Shown piece by piece: positions 15,762 through 24,875 of a stretch of DNA of 64,000 bases. Position 1 is the stretch's first letter. Every line of letters begins with the position of its first letter. Position numbers and translations under genes: made by a program. The stretch covers positions 124,001 to 188,000 of the forward strand of contig JARKPO010000003.1 in NCBI GenBank assembly GCA_029975215.1, in the 5' to 3' direction. Below the pieces are notes generated by a model. It searched no databases, had not been told where the DNA came from, and was given only the letters and a program-made list of their open reading frames with translations. The DNA comes from Levilinea sp. (GTDB lineage: Bacteria > Chloroflexota > Anaerolineae > Anaerolineales > Anaerolineaceae).

Positions 15762-17423
15762 ATGGAGGCTCGCACCCCGATTATGCCCAACGAACTCCCC
15801 CTGGTCGTTGAAGATCTCTCCTTTCGTTACCGCAGCCGTCAGGACTGGGCTATTCGCTCGATGTCATTTTCGGTGCAGCCGGGTGAACTGCTGCTGATTG
15901 CCGGCAGCAGCGGGTGCGGCAAAACCACCCTGGCCCGTGCCATCAACGGCCTCATCCCGCGCAGTTATAAGGGCGAACTCTCCGGCCGCATTCTGCTCCA
16001 CGGCCAGGAATACACCCGTGCGCCGCTGTCGCGCATTTCACAGGTGGTGGGCACGGTGTTGCAGGACCCCGAACGCCAGATTTTGGGCACGCGCGTGCTC
16101 AATGAGGTGGCCTTCGGGCTGGAAAACCTGGGACTGTCCCGCCCCGAAATTGTCGCCGCGGCGGAAGATGCCCTGAATCGGTTGGGGATTTTGGCCCTGC
16201 GCGACCGGGAGACCTTTTACCTTTCGGGAGGAGAAAAGCAAAAAGTGGCCCTGGCGGGGGTCTTGGCCATGAAGCCCTCCATTTTGCTCCTGGATGAACC
16301 CCTGGCCAGCCTGGATCCGGCCAGCGCCCGCGAAACCCTGGCCATCGTGCGCCAATTGGCGGATGAAGGCATGACGGTGCTGATGGTGGAACACCGTGTG
16401 GAAGACGTGATCCACATGCGCCCTGACCGGGTGATGTTCCTCAAAGACGGCGAAATTTGTTATCTCGGCCCGTTGAGCGGCATGACCGAGGCGGTGGATT
16501 ATCACCACATCAAGCTGCCCGCGCAGATGGTGATGGAACGCGCCGCCGCCGACCCGCCCCCCGCGCCGGTGCGGCCTCAGCCCGAACGCTTCCGCACGGC
16601 TGCCGAGCAGCACGCGGCCCCGCTGGTGCGCTTTGAAAACGTGGGCTTTGGTTACGATGAAGATGTGCGCGTGCTGAAGGGCATCAATCTGGACATTCAC
16701 CGCGGCGACATCATCGCCGTGTTAGGCCCCAACGGTGCGGGCAAGACCACCCTGGTGAAGCACGCCATCGGCCTGCTCAAGCCGAAGACCGGGCGGGTGC
16801 TGGTGGACGGGCGCGACACCCACGAGCTGAGCGTGGCGCAGATTGCCAACACCCTGGGGTATGTTTTCCAAAGCCCCAGCCATATGCTGTTCGCCCCTTC
16901 GGTTCAGGATGAGCTGGCCTTTGGCCCTACCAATATGCACCATTCGCCTGAGCAGATTGAAGCCGAGGTGCGCGAGGCCCTGGAGATTGTCCATCTGACC
17001 GGCTATGAGAAGAACCCGCCCCTGGCGCTGTCTTTTGGCCAGCAAAAACGGGTCAGCATCGCCGCCATTTTGGCCATGCGTTCGCGCATTTTGGTGATGG
17101 ACGAGCCTACCGCCGGGCAGGATTACAAGAATTATATGGACTTCATGGACGCAATTGTGCAAATGCCCAGCTTTGAGGCCATTTTATTCATTACCCACGA
17201 TATTGACATGGCGGTGATCTACGCCAACCGTGTGCTGTTGGTGAACCAAGGCACGGTGGTGCGGGATGGGCCGCCGCAGGAAGTTTTGGCGGATGCGGAA
17301 CTGCTGCGCGGTAACCGTCTGGTGCCGACGTCATTATTGGAAGAAAATTTAAAGCATTTTCCCCAAACCGGACGGCTGCTGCGTGCAGAAGCTTTGGCGC
17401 ACGCGCTGCGCCCCACCGTTTAA
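15762..17423 (+). CDS. ECF transporter ATPase, fused EcfA1-EcfA2-type double ABC domain
   Basis: Two ABC domains with Walker A GSSGCGKTT and GPNGAGKTT, LSGGEKQKVALAG, LSFGQQKRVSIAA. Confidence 0.92.
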   Translation: MEARTPIMPNELPLVVEDLSFRYRSRQDWAIRSMSFSVQPGELLLIAGSSGCGKTTLARAINGLIPRSYKGELSGRILLHGQEYTRAPLSRISQVVGTVLQDPERQILGTRVLNEVAFGLENLGLSRPEIVAAAEDALNRLGILALRDRETFYLSGGEKQKVALAGVLAMKPSILLLDEPLASLDPASARETLAIVRQLADEGMTVLMVEHRVEDVIHMRPDRVMFLKDGEICYLGPLSGMTEAVDYHHIKLPAQMVMERAAADPPPAPVRPQPERFRTAAEQHAAPLVRFENVGFGYDEDVRVLKGINLDIHRGDIIAVLGPNGAGKTTLVKHAIGLLKPKTGRVLVDGRDTHELSVAQIANTLGYVFQSPSHMLFAPSVQDELAFGPTNMHHSPEQIEAEVREALEIVHLTGYEKNPPLALSFGQQKRVSIAAILAMRSRILVMDEPTAGQDYKNYMDFMDAIVQMPSFEAILFITHDIDMAVIYANRVLLVNQGTVVRDGPPQEVLADAELLRGNRLVPTSLLEENLKHFPQTGRLLRAEALAHALRPTV

Positions 17424-17473
17424 CCCGCCGCACCCTGGCGGGCACCTGTTTTGTCGAACCGGAGGAGTTGTAC

Positions 17474-18406
17474 ATGAATAAGAAATTGATTTCGGTTGTC
17501 CTTTCGTTGGTGGCAGTGTTGGCCTTCTTTGCCGCTGTGGCGCTGATCGGCCCGCTGTTCAACGAAAGCCTCAAGCTGGACGAAACGGCCCTGCTGCGCT
17601 TTGTGTTTGTGGCCGTCGGCCTGCTGATCGCCTTTGTGGTGTACTATGCCACTCGAGAACACCGCATGTGGGAAGTGGGGACCCGCGAAGTGGTCTACAT
17701 GGCCATTGGTGCGGCGCTGTATGCCATCTTCTCCTATTTGTTCAACGGAACGGTCTTTGCGGTGCCTTCGGTTAGCCAGGTGGCGCTGCGCCCGGCGATT
17801 GCCATCCCCATGTTCTTCGGCTATGCCTTCGGCCCGGTGGTGGGCCTGTTCACCGGCGCGGTGGGCAATATGTTTGGCGATGCCCTGACCGGCTTCGGCC
17901 TGTCGCCGCAGTGGTCGGTGGGCAATGGTCTGGTGGGCATGATCGCCGGTTTGGTGTGGCTGTTCTCCGACAAGAAGAAGAGCATCAACACCGTGCTGAT
18001 CGTTTCGGCGGTGCTGGCGGCTCTGGCCACTCTGGTGTACTTCCTCAACCCCACGATTGCCAACATGACCTTCTTCGATCCCGAAAACAATATCTTTGGC
18101 GATCAGACCATTTCCCTCTTTGCGGGCCTCTCGGCGGTCATCGGCTTTGTGCTGGTGCTGGTGGTGCGCTTCGCCTTCAACAAGAACATCAACATCGCTG
18201 CGGCGGTGACCTGGGCCATGCTGGGCAACTTCATCGGCATTGGCTTTGCTGCCATTTCGGACATCTGGATCAACGGGTTCTCGCCCGCGGTGGCCATTGT
18301 GGGTGAATTCCTGCCCTCGGCTGGCCCTAACATGCTCTTCGCAGCCATCCTGGTTCCGATCCTGGTGGTGGCGTACGAGGCGGTGCAGCGTCAATCGGGA
18401 CGCTAA
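17474..18406 (+). CDS. ECF transporter S component (substrate-binding membrane protein)
   Basis: TREVVYMAIGAALYAIFSYLF...GYAFGPVVGLFTGAVGNMFGDALTG; located between ecfA and ecfT. Confidence 0.85.
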   Translation: MNKKLISVVLSLVAVLAFFAAVALIGPLFNESLKLDETALLRFVFVAVGLLIAFVVYYATREHRMWEVGTREVVYMAIGAALYAIFSYLFNGTVFAVPSVSQVALRPAIAIPMFFGYAFGPVVGLFTGAVGNMFGDALTGFGLSPQWSVGNGLVGMIAGLVWLFSDKKKSINTVLIVSAVLAALATLVYFLNPTIANMTFFDPENNIFGDQTISLFAGLSAVIGFVLVLVVRFAFNKNINIAAAVTWAMLGNFIGIGFAAISDIWINGFSPAVAIVGEFLPSAGPNMLFAAILVPILVVAYEAVQRQSGR

Positions 18407-18424
18407 TTGGATTGCGAACACCCA

Positions 18425-18455
18425 GGGCACGGCTGCTTTTCAGGCAGCCGTGCCC
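18425..18455 (+). repeat. Intercistronic 12-bp perfect stem-loop without U tract
   Basis: GGGCACGGCTGC-TTTTCAG-GCAGCCGTGCCC between S component and EcfT. Confidence 0.75.
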
Positions 18456-18473
18456 ACCAAGAAAGGCTGAACC

Positions 18474-19352
18474 ATGCTGGTGACCTGGCGCTACCGAAAA
18501 CGAAAATCGCTCATCCAGAGCTTTGATCCGCGGGCCTGGCTCATTTTCTTCGCCTGTTTTCTGGCGTCCACGTTGTTCTTTTGGGATCTGCGCTACCTGG
18601 CTTTTTTCCTGGGCCTGGCTCTCATCACGGTGTTCACTTCGGGCATCACCTGGAAAGAGATGAGCCGTGCCTGGATCTTCATTGGCGGCTTTATTCTGTT
18701 TTTCTCATTTTTGACCTTTCTCACCGGCCGCGGCGGCATGGAGCTGTATCAAAGCGAACATCTGCTGCGCGCGCTGCGCGCGCCTTTTGCCATTTTCGGC
18801 TGGACGCCCACCCTCAACATCACCGCGGAACGCACCATGTTTAGCCTCAGCATGCTGCTGCGCGTGTTCAGCATCGCCAGCATGACCATTTTGATCCCCT
18901 ATTCGCTCAACCCTGGGCTGTATGGGGTCACCTTCCGCGGATTGGGGCTGCCGGATAAAATTGCCTACGGCATGGATTTGACCATGCGCTTTATCCCCAC
19001 CCTGGGACGCGATTTTACGCAGACGATGGATGCACAGCGCGCCCGCGGTTATGAGCTGGAGAAGCTGAGCGGTGGGCTGGCGGCGCAGATTCGCAAGCTG
19101 GCCCCGCTGGTGGTGCCGGTCACCATTCACGCCATCATCGGCAGCGAGGATATCATTGACGCGATGGATTTGCGCGCCTTTGGGGTGGGGCCGCGCACCT
19201 GGTTGGATCAGCTGCATTACAGCCGCCGCGATTACGCTCTGATGGCGTTCGGCGTGGTGGTGCTGATGGCTTCGATTGCGCTTTCGATGTGGGGCTTTGG
19301 GAAATTCTGGGTTCCGCAGTCGCTGTTGGATCTGGCGGTGGGGATTCTATAG
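18474..19352 (+). CDS. ecfT: ECF transporter T component
   Basis: Hydrophobic protein with DAQRARGYELEK Ala-Arg-Gly coupling motif; operon context. Confidence 0.88.
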   Translation: MLVTWRYRKRKSLIQSFDPRAWLIFFACFLASTLFFWDLRYLAFFLGLALITVFTSGITWKEMSRAWIFIGGFILFFSFLTFLTGRGGMELYQSEHLLRALRAPFAIFGWTPTLNITAERTMFSLSMLLRVFSIASMTILIPYSLNPGLYGVTFRGLGLPDKIAYGMDLTMRFIPTLGRDFTQTMDAQRARGYELEKLSGGLAAQIRKLAPLVVPVTIHAIIGSEDIIDAMDLRAFGVGPRTWLDQLHYSRRDYALMAFGVVVLMASIALSMWGFGKFWVPQSLLDLAVGIL

Positions 19353-19390
19353 GGCAAAGATTGCTTCACTCGTAAGGATGGTGGGGTAGG

Positions 19391-19420
19391 GTGCGCTCGG
19401 TTGTATTGGGCGCACTTTTT
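19391..19420 (+). terminator. Possible intrinsic terminator of ECF operon
   Basis: GTGCGC...GCGCAC followed by TTTTT. Confidence 0.45.
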
Positions 19421-19437
19421 GCTGCACGCCGGGTAGG

Positions 19438-21012
19438 CTAATACAGCCAGTTGGGGCGGAACTCGCGCGTCTTGGCGTTGGGGATCACCGCCGGCAGGCT
19501 GCCGTCCGCGTTCATCGTGTAAATCTCCATCTCCGCGCTGTCGCGGTTGCTGGTAAACACAATCCGCGCGCCGTTGGGCGACCAGGCCGGTTCCATATCG
19601 GCCCCCAAAGAATTGCTGAGATTCATGGCCGCGATGCCGGAGCCGGGGCCTAAGATCGTTCCCAGGTAAATTTCCCAGTTTGGCGTGGCCAAGGCGGGGT
19701 CAAAACCCGCAAAGACCAGCACGCTGCTGTTCACCGGAGAGAAATGGGGGTTGGTTTCTTCGATCAGATTGTTGGTCAGGCGCACAGGTGGGGTGATGGC
19801 TCCGCCGGACAGGATGGGAATCACATCCAGGGTGTACAGATCGGGTTGGCCGTCGCGGTTGGAGGCGAACACGATCTTGCTGCCGTCCGGCGACCAATCC
19901 GGCTGGCGGTCGTTAGCAGCGTCATCGGTCAGCTTTACCGCGCTGCCCAGGCCGTCAAAGCGCACCGCGTACAGATCAGCCTGCCCGCCGTTTTCATTGC
20001 GGAAGACAATCCAATTGCCCGAAGGGGAGAAGGCCGCCTGTGAGTTTTCACCCGCGGGCAGGTTGGCCAGCAGACGCTCATAGGTGCCGTCGCTGCGCAC
20101 CAGATAGAGCTGCGTAGTGGGCGGGTCGCCGCGCCGCGACTCAAACAGCAGCCACTGCCCGTCCGGCGACCAATCATTCATGAGGGAATCGCTGCCTTTG
20201 CGCACGACCACTGAAGTGAAACTGCCGTCGGGCGGCATCATCAGCAGATCCAGCCAGCCGTCGGCGTTGTCATCCGCGCTGAAGGCAATACGGTCCGCCA
20301 GCGGTGTGCGCGTGACGGTGGGCGTGGGCGTGGAGGTGACGGTAGGGGTGGCGGTGGCAGTGGATGTGGGGGTGGGCGTGCCGTTGTTCACCACGCCGGT
20401 GTGGGTGACCGTGGGGGTCGCGGTTTGCGTGGGGGTTTGCGTCACCGTGCGGGTGAGGGTGGCGGTGGGCGTGCGCGTGACAGTGCGGGTGGGCACGCGC
20501 GTGTAGGTGCGGAAAATGTAGGGCGTGTTGGTGGGGAAGTAGCGGATGTAGAAGGTGGCTGTGGCGCTGCGGACGGGGGTGATCAGCGCGGGCGTACCGG
20601 GCGTGCCCGGGGTGCGCGAACCCGCCGTGATGGTGACGGCCGGGCGGGGTGTGCCGGGTGGGGTGGTGGGGTTTTCTTCCCCCCCGCCGGCTTCGGCGGT
20701 GAGGGTCATGGCCATGCGTGTATAGCGCCCTGGCGTTTCCGAAACTTCCCCTTCCCCGGTGCTTTCTGGGGTGGGCGTTTCTTCCAGCGCGCTGGTCACC
20801 GTTTCTGTGACGGTGGTGGTGAGGGTGGGCGTGGATTTCTTCAGCGCGCCGCTTGCCAAACGGACGGCCAGCAGACAAAAGACCAGACTGAACAGGCACA
20901 GCACTAACAGCCCGCCCGCCAACAGGGCGGCGCGTTTTCGGGTCCAGGTGAACTTCGCTGGGGTGGGGGTTTCTTCAGAGGGTGAAATTTCGGGTTGTGC
21001 TTCTGGTTCCAT
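19438..21012 (-). CDS. Membrane-anchored TolB/PD40 beta-propeller protein with long Thr/Pro linker
   Basis: One TM helix (ALLAGGLLVLCLFSLVFCLLAV), (TPT)n linker, repeated WSPDGSKIVFASNRDGQPDLYTL-type blades. Confidence 0.85.
   Translation of the reverse strand: MEPEAQPEISPSEETPTPAKFTWTRKRAALLAGGLLVLCLFSLVFCLLAVRLASGALKKSTPTLTTTVTETVTSALEETPTPESTGEGEVSETPGRYTRMAMTLTAEAGGGEENPTTPPGTPRPAVTITAGSRTPGTPGTPALITPVRSATATFYIRYFPTNTPYIFRTYTRVPTRTVTRTPTATLTRTVTQTPTQTATPTVTHTGVVNNGTPTPTSTATATPTVTSTPTPTVTRTPLADRIAFSADDNADGWLDLLMMPPDGSFTSVVVRKGSDSLMNDWSPDGQWLLFESRRGDPPTTQLYLVRSDGTYERLLANLPAGENSQAAFSPSGNWIVFRNENGGQADLYAVRFDGLGSAVKLTDDAANDRQPDWSPDGSKIVFASNRDGQPDLYTLDVIPILSGGAITPPVRLTNNLIEETNPHFSPVNSSVLVFAGFDPALATPNWEIYLGTILGPGSGIAAMNLSNSLGADMEPAWSPNGARIVFTSNRDSAEMEIYTMNADGSLPAVIPNAKTREFRPNWLY
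20306..20530. repeat. Low-complexity GTGGGxGTG-type repetitive DNA encoding the Thr/Pro linker
   Basis: Direct reading; translates to TxTPTxT on the minus strand. Confidence 0.8.
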
Positions 21013-21170
21013 GCCTGCGCGCCTGTGAAGGGCAAGTTGAACGGCTTGCCTGAGACGATTATAACGCAAATCAGCGCCAGATCACCCGTTCCACTTTTGC
21101 TGCGGCCTGGCAAAATAATCTCAGGGGCGAGGGGTCTCCCCGCCCCTGGTCTCTGAATGGAAAGCTCACT

Positions 21171-21941
21171 TCAGGCGATCTTGGTGCCGCATTCTGGGCA
21201 GAATTTGGCGCCCTTGGCGTCGGTGCCGCAATTGGGGCATTTGCCGCTGGGTTGGGCCGCTTCCTGCTTGGCGCCGCAGTTGGGGCAGAACTTGGCTCCC
21301 TTGGTTTCGGTTCCGCAGGCGGGGCAGACGGCGGCCGTGGGCTGCACCATAGGCGTGCCGCAGTTGGGACAGAATTTGGTGCCGGGGTTGGCCAGAGTGC
21401 TGTCCTGCGGGCAGCGCGCCATCTGGTTGGCGGCGGTTTGAGCGGTGTTGACGGCCGAGCGGATATTCTCGCCCATGCCCTGAAAGGCTTCGCCTAACCC
21501 AAAGGCGCTGGCCAACCCTTTGAGGGCCGCACCGGCCTGGGCGCCGCGCGATTCGGCAATTTCGTCTGTGCGCGGGCTGTCTTCCTGGCAGTAGCCCGAC
21601 TGCACGTCAAAATCGGAGAGGCACACAATGCGCTGGCAGGTGGGGCATTCGCGGAAATGCTGCTGCACTTGCTGCCAGGCGGCGTTTAACTGGTTGTTGT
21701 CCATTTTCATGCTGTAGCGGGGGTCTTCGCCCACCAGGTTGTTGGCTGCCACGCTGCCCACCAGGGGCACTTTGCGCAGCAGACCGCTGACCGCCTGGCG
21801 GCCGAGATCCTGAGCCACGGCTCCGCCGAAATTCGGCTGGCTGCGGAACTCGCGTCCGCACATGTCGCAGTAGAAGATGGCGTACGGGCCAGCCCCATCA
21901 TTGCGGATGTCGTAACGGGGCATTCGTGAAAACTCGTTCAT
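21171..21941 (-). CDS. Double zinc-ribbon protein
   Basis: N-terminal CDMC, CPTC; three C-terminal CPxCG...KFCPxCG ribbons; start placed at MNEFSRMPRYD. Confidence 0.85.
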   Translation of the reverse strand: MNEFSRMPRYDIRNDGAGPYAIFYCDMCGREFRSQPNFGGAVAQDLGRQAVSGLLRKVPLVGSVAANNLVGEDPRYSMKMDNNQLNAAWQQVQQHFRECPTCQRIVCLSDFDVQSGYCQEDSPRTDEIAESRGAQAGAALKGLASAFGLGEAFQGMGENIRSAVNTAQTAANQMARCPQDSTLANPGTKFCPNCGTPMVQPTAAVCPACGTETKGAKFCPNCGAKQEAAQPSGKCPNCGTDAKGAKFCPECGTKIA

Positions 21942-22058
21942 GGGATCCTCTTTTGTGGGTGGGTCGAATTTTGCCAGCCAGCGCGCTGGTTGGCCACCTT
22001 GGTTATAGTGTATGCCGTTCAAAAGGGATTTGTCAAGCGCGGTATGCGAACGATTGGC

Positions 22059-23417
22059 TCAGCGCGGCTGCCACAGCAAAATGCGCGCCCCGCAGGCGGG
22101 CAGGGGCAGCTGCACCCGGCCGCCCTGCACGGCGAAGTGTGTTTCGGGGTGCAGCAGGTCTTCCAAAAACCCTTCTTTGCAGCTGTCCAGGTCGAGCACG
22201 AGGGTGGTTTCTTCTGCGGCGTTGAAGGCTGCCAGCACCCGCTGCCCATCCAACTCGCGCCAGAAAGCCAGCTGCTGGTGGGCCACATGCGCTGGGCGGT
22301 AGCCGCCGCGGCGCAGGGCGGGCAGTTGTCGTCGCACTTCGCTCAGCTGGCGCAAAAAGGCAGGCAGTGCGGGCTGCGGAGCGGCCTGCGCCAGTTGGGC
22401 CAGGTCCAGAGCCGGGCGCAGGGGGGCGTCGGTTTGGCCTTTAACTCCCGTCAGGCCAAATTCGCTGCCGTAGTAAATGGACGGCACGCCGGGCATGCTG
22501 AACAGCAGCGCGTAGAGGGGGAATAAATGCGCCGGGTTGTGCAGACGGCTGGCCACCCGATCTACATCGTGATTGTCCGCGAAATTGTAAAGGGGCAGCC
22601 CGCGGTACAGACCCGCGCTGCCAAACTGGCGGTTGAGGGCGTAGGCGATCTCGAAATAATTCGCGTCGTTCAGACTGGAATACAGCCCCTTGTAGGCTTC
22701 GTAATTGGTGGTGGCGTCCAGGGTTTGGGGGTTGGCCCAGCGGGCGTAATTCCCATGCACTACCTCACCCATCAGCCAAAAATCGGGGCGCAGGCGGCGG
22801 CAGTGAGCGGCCAGGGATTGCAGGAAATCCAAATCCACCACGTCGGCGGCGTCCAGGCGCAGCCCGTCGATGTCGTAGTCCTGAATCCATTGGGTCACCG
22901 CCCCCAACAGGTGGTCGCGCACCTCCGGGTGGTGCAGGTTCAGCTTCACTAGCGTGTCGTGGCCGTCCCAGGTGTCGTAGGTGAACGGATCGCCGCGGTG
23001 GTTGGGCTGGCCGAAGCGCAGGCCCGCAAACCAGCCGGCATAGGGTGAGGACTGCCCGCGGGCTTTCAGGTCGCGAAAGGCCCAAAAATCGCGCCCCACA
23101 TGGTTGAAAACCCCGTCCAGCACCACGCGGATGCCGCGCTGGTGAAAGGCGCGTACTACCTCGGTCAGGGTGCTGCGCGTGCCCAGGCGGCGGTCCACGT
23201 TGTAATAATCGGCAGTATCGTAGCCGTGGGTGCCGGATTCAAACAGCGGACCCAGATACACGGCAGTGCAGCCCAGGCTTTGGATGTGATTGGCCCAGGG
23301 GAGCAGGCTTTCCAGGCGGGGGCAGGGCGCAGATTGAAAGTCGTTTTGGGCGGGTGCGGCGCACAGCCCCAGGGGGTAGATATGGTAAAAAACGGCGTCG
23401 GGGGACCAGGTATGCAT
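22059..23417 (-). CDS. GH13 alpha-amylase family glycosidase (cyclomaltodextrinase/neopullulanase-like)
   Basis: VVLDGVFNHVG, GLRLDAADVV, GEVVHG, FADNHDVDR motifs. Confidence 0.92.
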   Translation of the reverse strand: MHTWSPDAVFYHIYPLGLCAAPAQNDFQSAPCPRLESLLPWANHIQSLGCTAVYLGPLFESGTHGYDTADYYNVDRRLGTRSTLTEVVRAFHQRGIRVVLDGVFNHVGRDFWAFRDLKARGQSSPYAGWFAGLRFGQPNHRGDPFTYDTWDGHDTLVKLNLHHPEVRDHLLGAVTQWIQDYDIDGLRLDAADVVDLDFLQSLAAHCRRLRPDFWLMGEVVHGNYARWANPQTLDATTNYEAYKGLYSSLNDANYFEIAYALNRQFGSAGLYRGLPLYNFADNHDVDRVASRLHNPAHLFPLYALLFSMPGVPSIYYGSEFGLTGVKGQTDAPLRPALDLAQLAQAAPQPALPAFLRQLSEVRRQLPALRRGGYRPAHVAHQQLAFWRELDGQRVLAAFNAAEETTLVLDLDSCKEGFLEDLLHPETHFAVQGGRVQLPLPACGARILLWQPR

Positions 23418-23432
23418 GGGTGTTCTCCTTGT

Positions 23433-23454
23433 TTCTATACCGATCGGTATAGAA
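23433..23454. promoter_or_regulatory. 22-bp perfect palindrome TTCTATACCGATCGGTATAGAA, candidate TetR operator
   Basis: Sequence equals its reverse complement; upstream of GH13 gene. Confidence 0.75.
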
Positions 23455-23473
23455 CGGGGTTAAAAAAAGAGGT

Positions 23474-24040
23474 TTATGAGTAGATGCCGTGCTGAAATTG
23501 GTGCACGGCCTGTTCCACCAGGGCGGCGTCCAATTGGGCATAGCCGTTGAGGGCCATGGCGGCGTAGGTGTTGAGCATGCCCAAAAAGGTGGCGGCGTAA
23601 GCACGCTGGCGGCCGCGCATGTTGCCGTGCTGCTGCACCGCCTGGGCGAAGAGCGCTTCGAGGATGTCGTGCACCTGGTGATTAAGGCTGGTGACCACCT
23701 GGTAGCCTTCGCTGTCGCGTGGGGCAAACCACAAAGCTAGCTGCAGACGGTAGAACCCCGGGTTCTCGCGGGCAAAACTGAACACGGCTTCGGCCACGCG
23801 CTTGAGGGTCAGCGGCAGGTCGCCGGAGTAGACAGCCGCCGCCCGTACCTGCTGATTAAACTGCGTGAAGGGCGGGGTCAAAACCGCCTCGAGCAGGCCG
23901 CGCTTGGAACCGAAATAGTGGTAGAGAGTCGGTTTGGTGATGCCGGCCGCGTCCACAATCTCCTGAACGCCGACCGCGTCATAGCCGCGGGCGGCAAACA
24001 GTTGTAAGGCGCAGTTCAGCAGGGCAGCGCGGTTATCCAT
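23474..24040 (-). CDS. TetR/AcrR family transcriptional regulator
   Basis: MDNRAALLNCALQLFAARGYDAVGVQEIVDAAGITKPTLYHYFGSKRGLLEAVL HTH. Confidence 0.93.
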   Translation of the reverse strand: MDNRAALLNCALQLFAARGYDAVGVQEIVDAAGITKPTLYHYFGSKRGLLEAVLTPPFTQFNQQVRAAAVYSGDLPLTLKRVAEAVFSFARENPGFYRLQLALWFAPRDSEGYQVVTSLNHQVHDILEALFAQAVQQHGNMRGRQRAYAATFLGMLNTYAAMALNGYAQLDAALVEQAVHQFQHGIYS

Positions 24041-24049
24041 GACGACTAT

Positions 24050-24065
24050 TATACCGATCGGTATA
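24050..24065. promoter_or_regulatory. 16-bp perfect palindrome TATACCGATCGGTATA, candidate TetR operator
   Basis: Same core as 23433-23454, directly upstream of tetR start. Confidence 0.75.
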
Positions 24066-24137
24066 GAGACTGTCAAGAGGAAATCCCCAGCCGTCAGCGC
24101 AGATTTGTTATAATCGCAGCAAACGAGGTGACCCCCA

Positions 24138-24815
24138 TTGATTCGTATTGATCAGATTGTCCGCAGCAAACGCCGCACCCTGGCGCTGATCGTGATGCCC
24201 GACGGACGGGTGATGGTGCGCGCGCCCCTGGGGGCCAGCGACCAGGCCATCCGCACCTGGGTGGAAACCAAAGCGGATTGGTTGAAAGCCCGTTTGGCGG
24301 CCGTGCCGCCCCGCGAAACCTTTGCCGAGGGGCACAGCCTGCGGTATTTGGGTCAGGACTGCCCGCTGCGCCTGGTGGATGCGGTGCGGCCTGCGCTGAC
24401 CTTTCGCGAGGGCGTTTTTTACCTGGGGCGCGGCTGGTTGCCGCAGGCGGAGGCGGTGTTCACCCGCTGGTACCGCACCCAGGCGGCGCGCGTTCTGGGG
24501 GCGCGGCTGGCGCAGCTGGCGGCGCAGTTGGGGTACTCTTACCGCCGTCTGCGCATCAGCGCGGCGCGCACGCGCTGGGGATCGTGCAGCTCCACCGGCA
24601 CCATCAGCCTCACCTGGCGGCTGGTGATGGCCCCGCCGGAGGTGGCAGATTACGTCATGGTGCACGAGCTGGTGCACACCCGCCACCCCAACCACAGCCC
24701 GGCCTTTTGGGCGCAGGTGGCGGCTCATCTGCCGGATTATCGGCAGCGGGCGCAGTGGCTGAAATCACAGGGCGCAAAACTGGCCCTTCCACGCGGCGAA
24801 AGCCCGTACAATTAG
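24138..24815 (+). CDS. YgjP-like (DUF45) metallopeptidase
   Basis: TRWGSCSSTGTISLTWRLVMAPPEVADYVMVHELVHTRHPNHSPAFW; TTG start. Confidence 0.9.
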   Translation: MIRIDQIVRSKRRTLALIVMPDGRVMVRAPLGASDQAIRTWVETKADWLKARLAAVPPRETFAEGHSLRYLGQDCPLRLVDAVRPALTFREGVFYLGRGWLPQAEAVFTRWYRTQAARVLGARLAQLAAQLGYSYRRLRISAARTRWGSCSSTGTISLTWRLVMAPPEVADYVMVHELVHTRHPNHSPAFWAQVAAHLPDYRQRAQWLKSQGAKLALPRGESPYN

Positions 24816-24875
24816 GCAAAGCAGCAGCTTTGGGAGGCGCGTATGTCGTGGATAGACTGGAGAGGCAGGTAAAGG

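Noticed and set aside
20306-20530. GTGGGCGTG-like repetitive DNA considered as a CRISPR or tandem regulatory array
   Set aside because: Repeats are short and irregular, lack unique spacers, and translate in frame to a Thr/Pro linker
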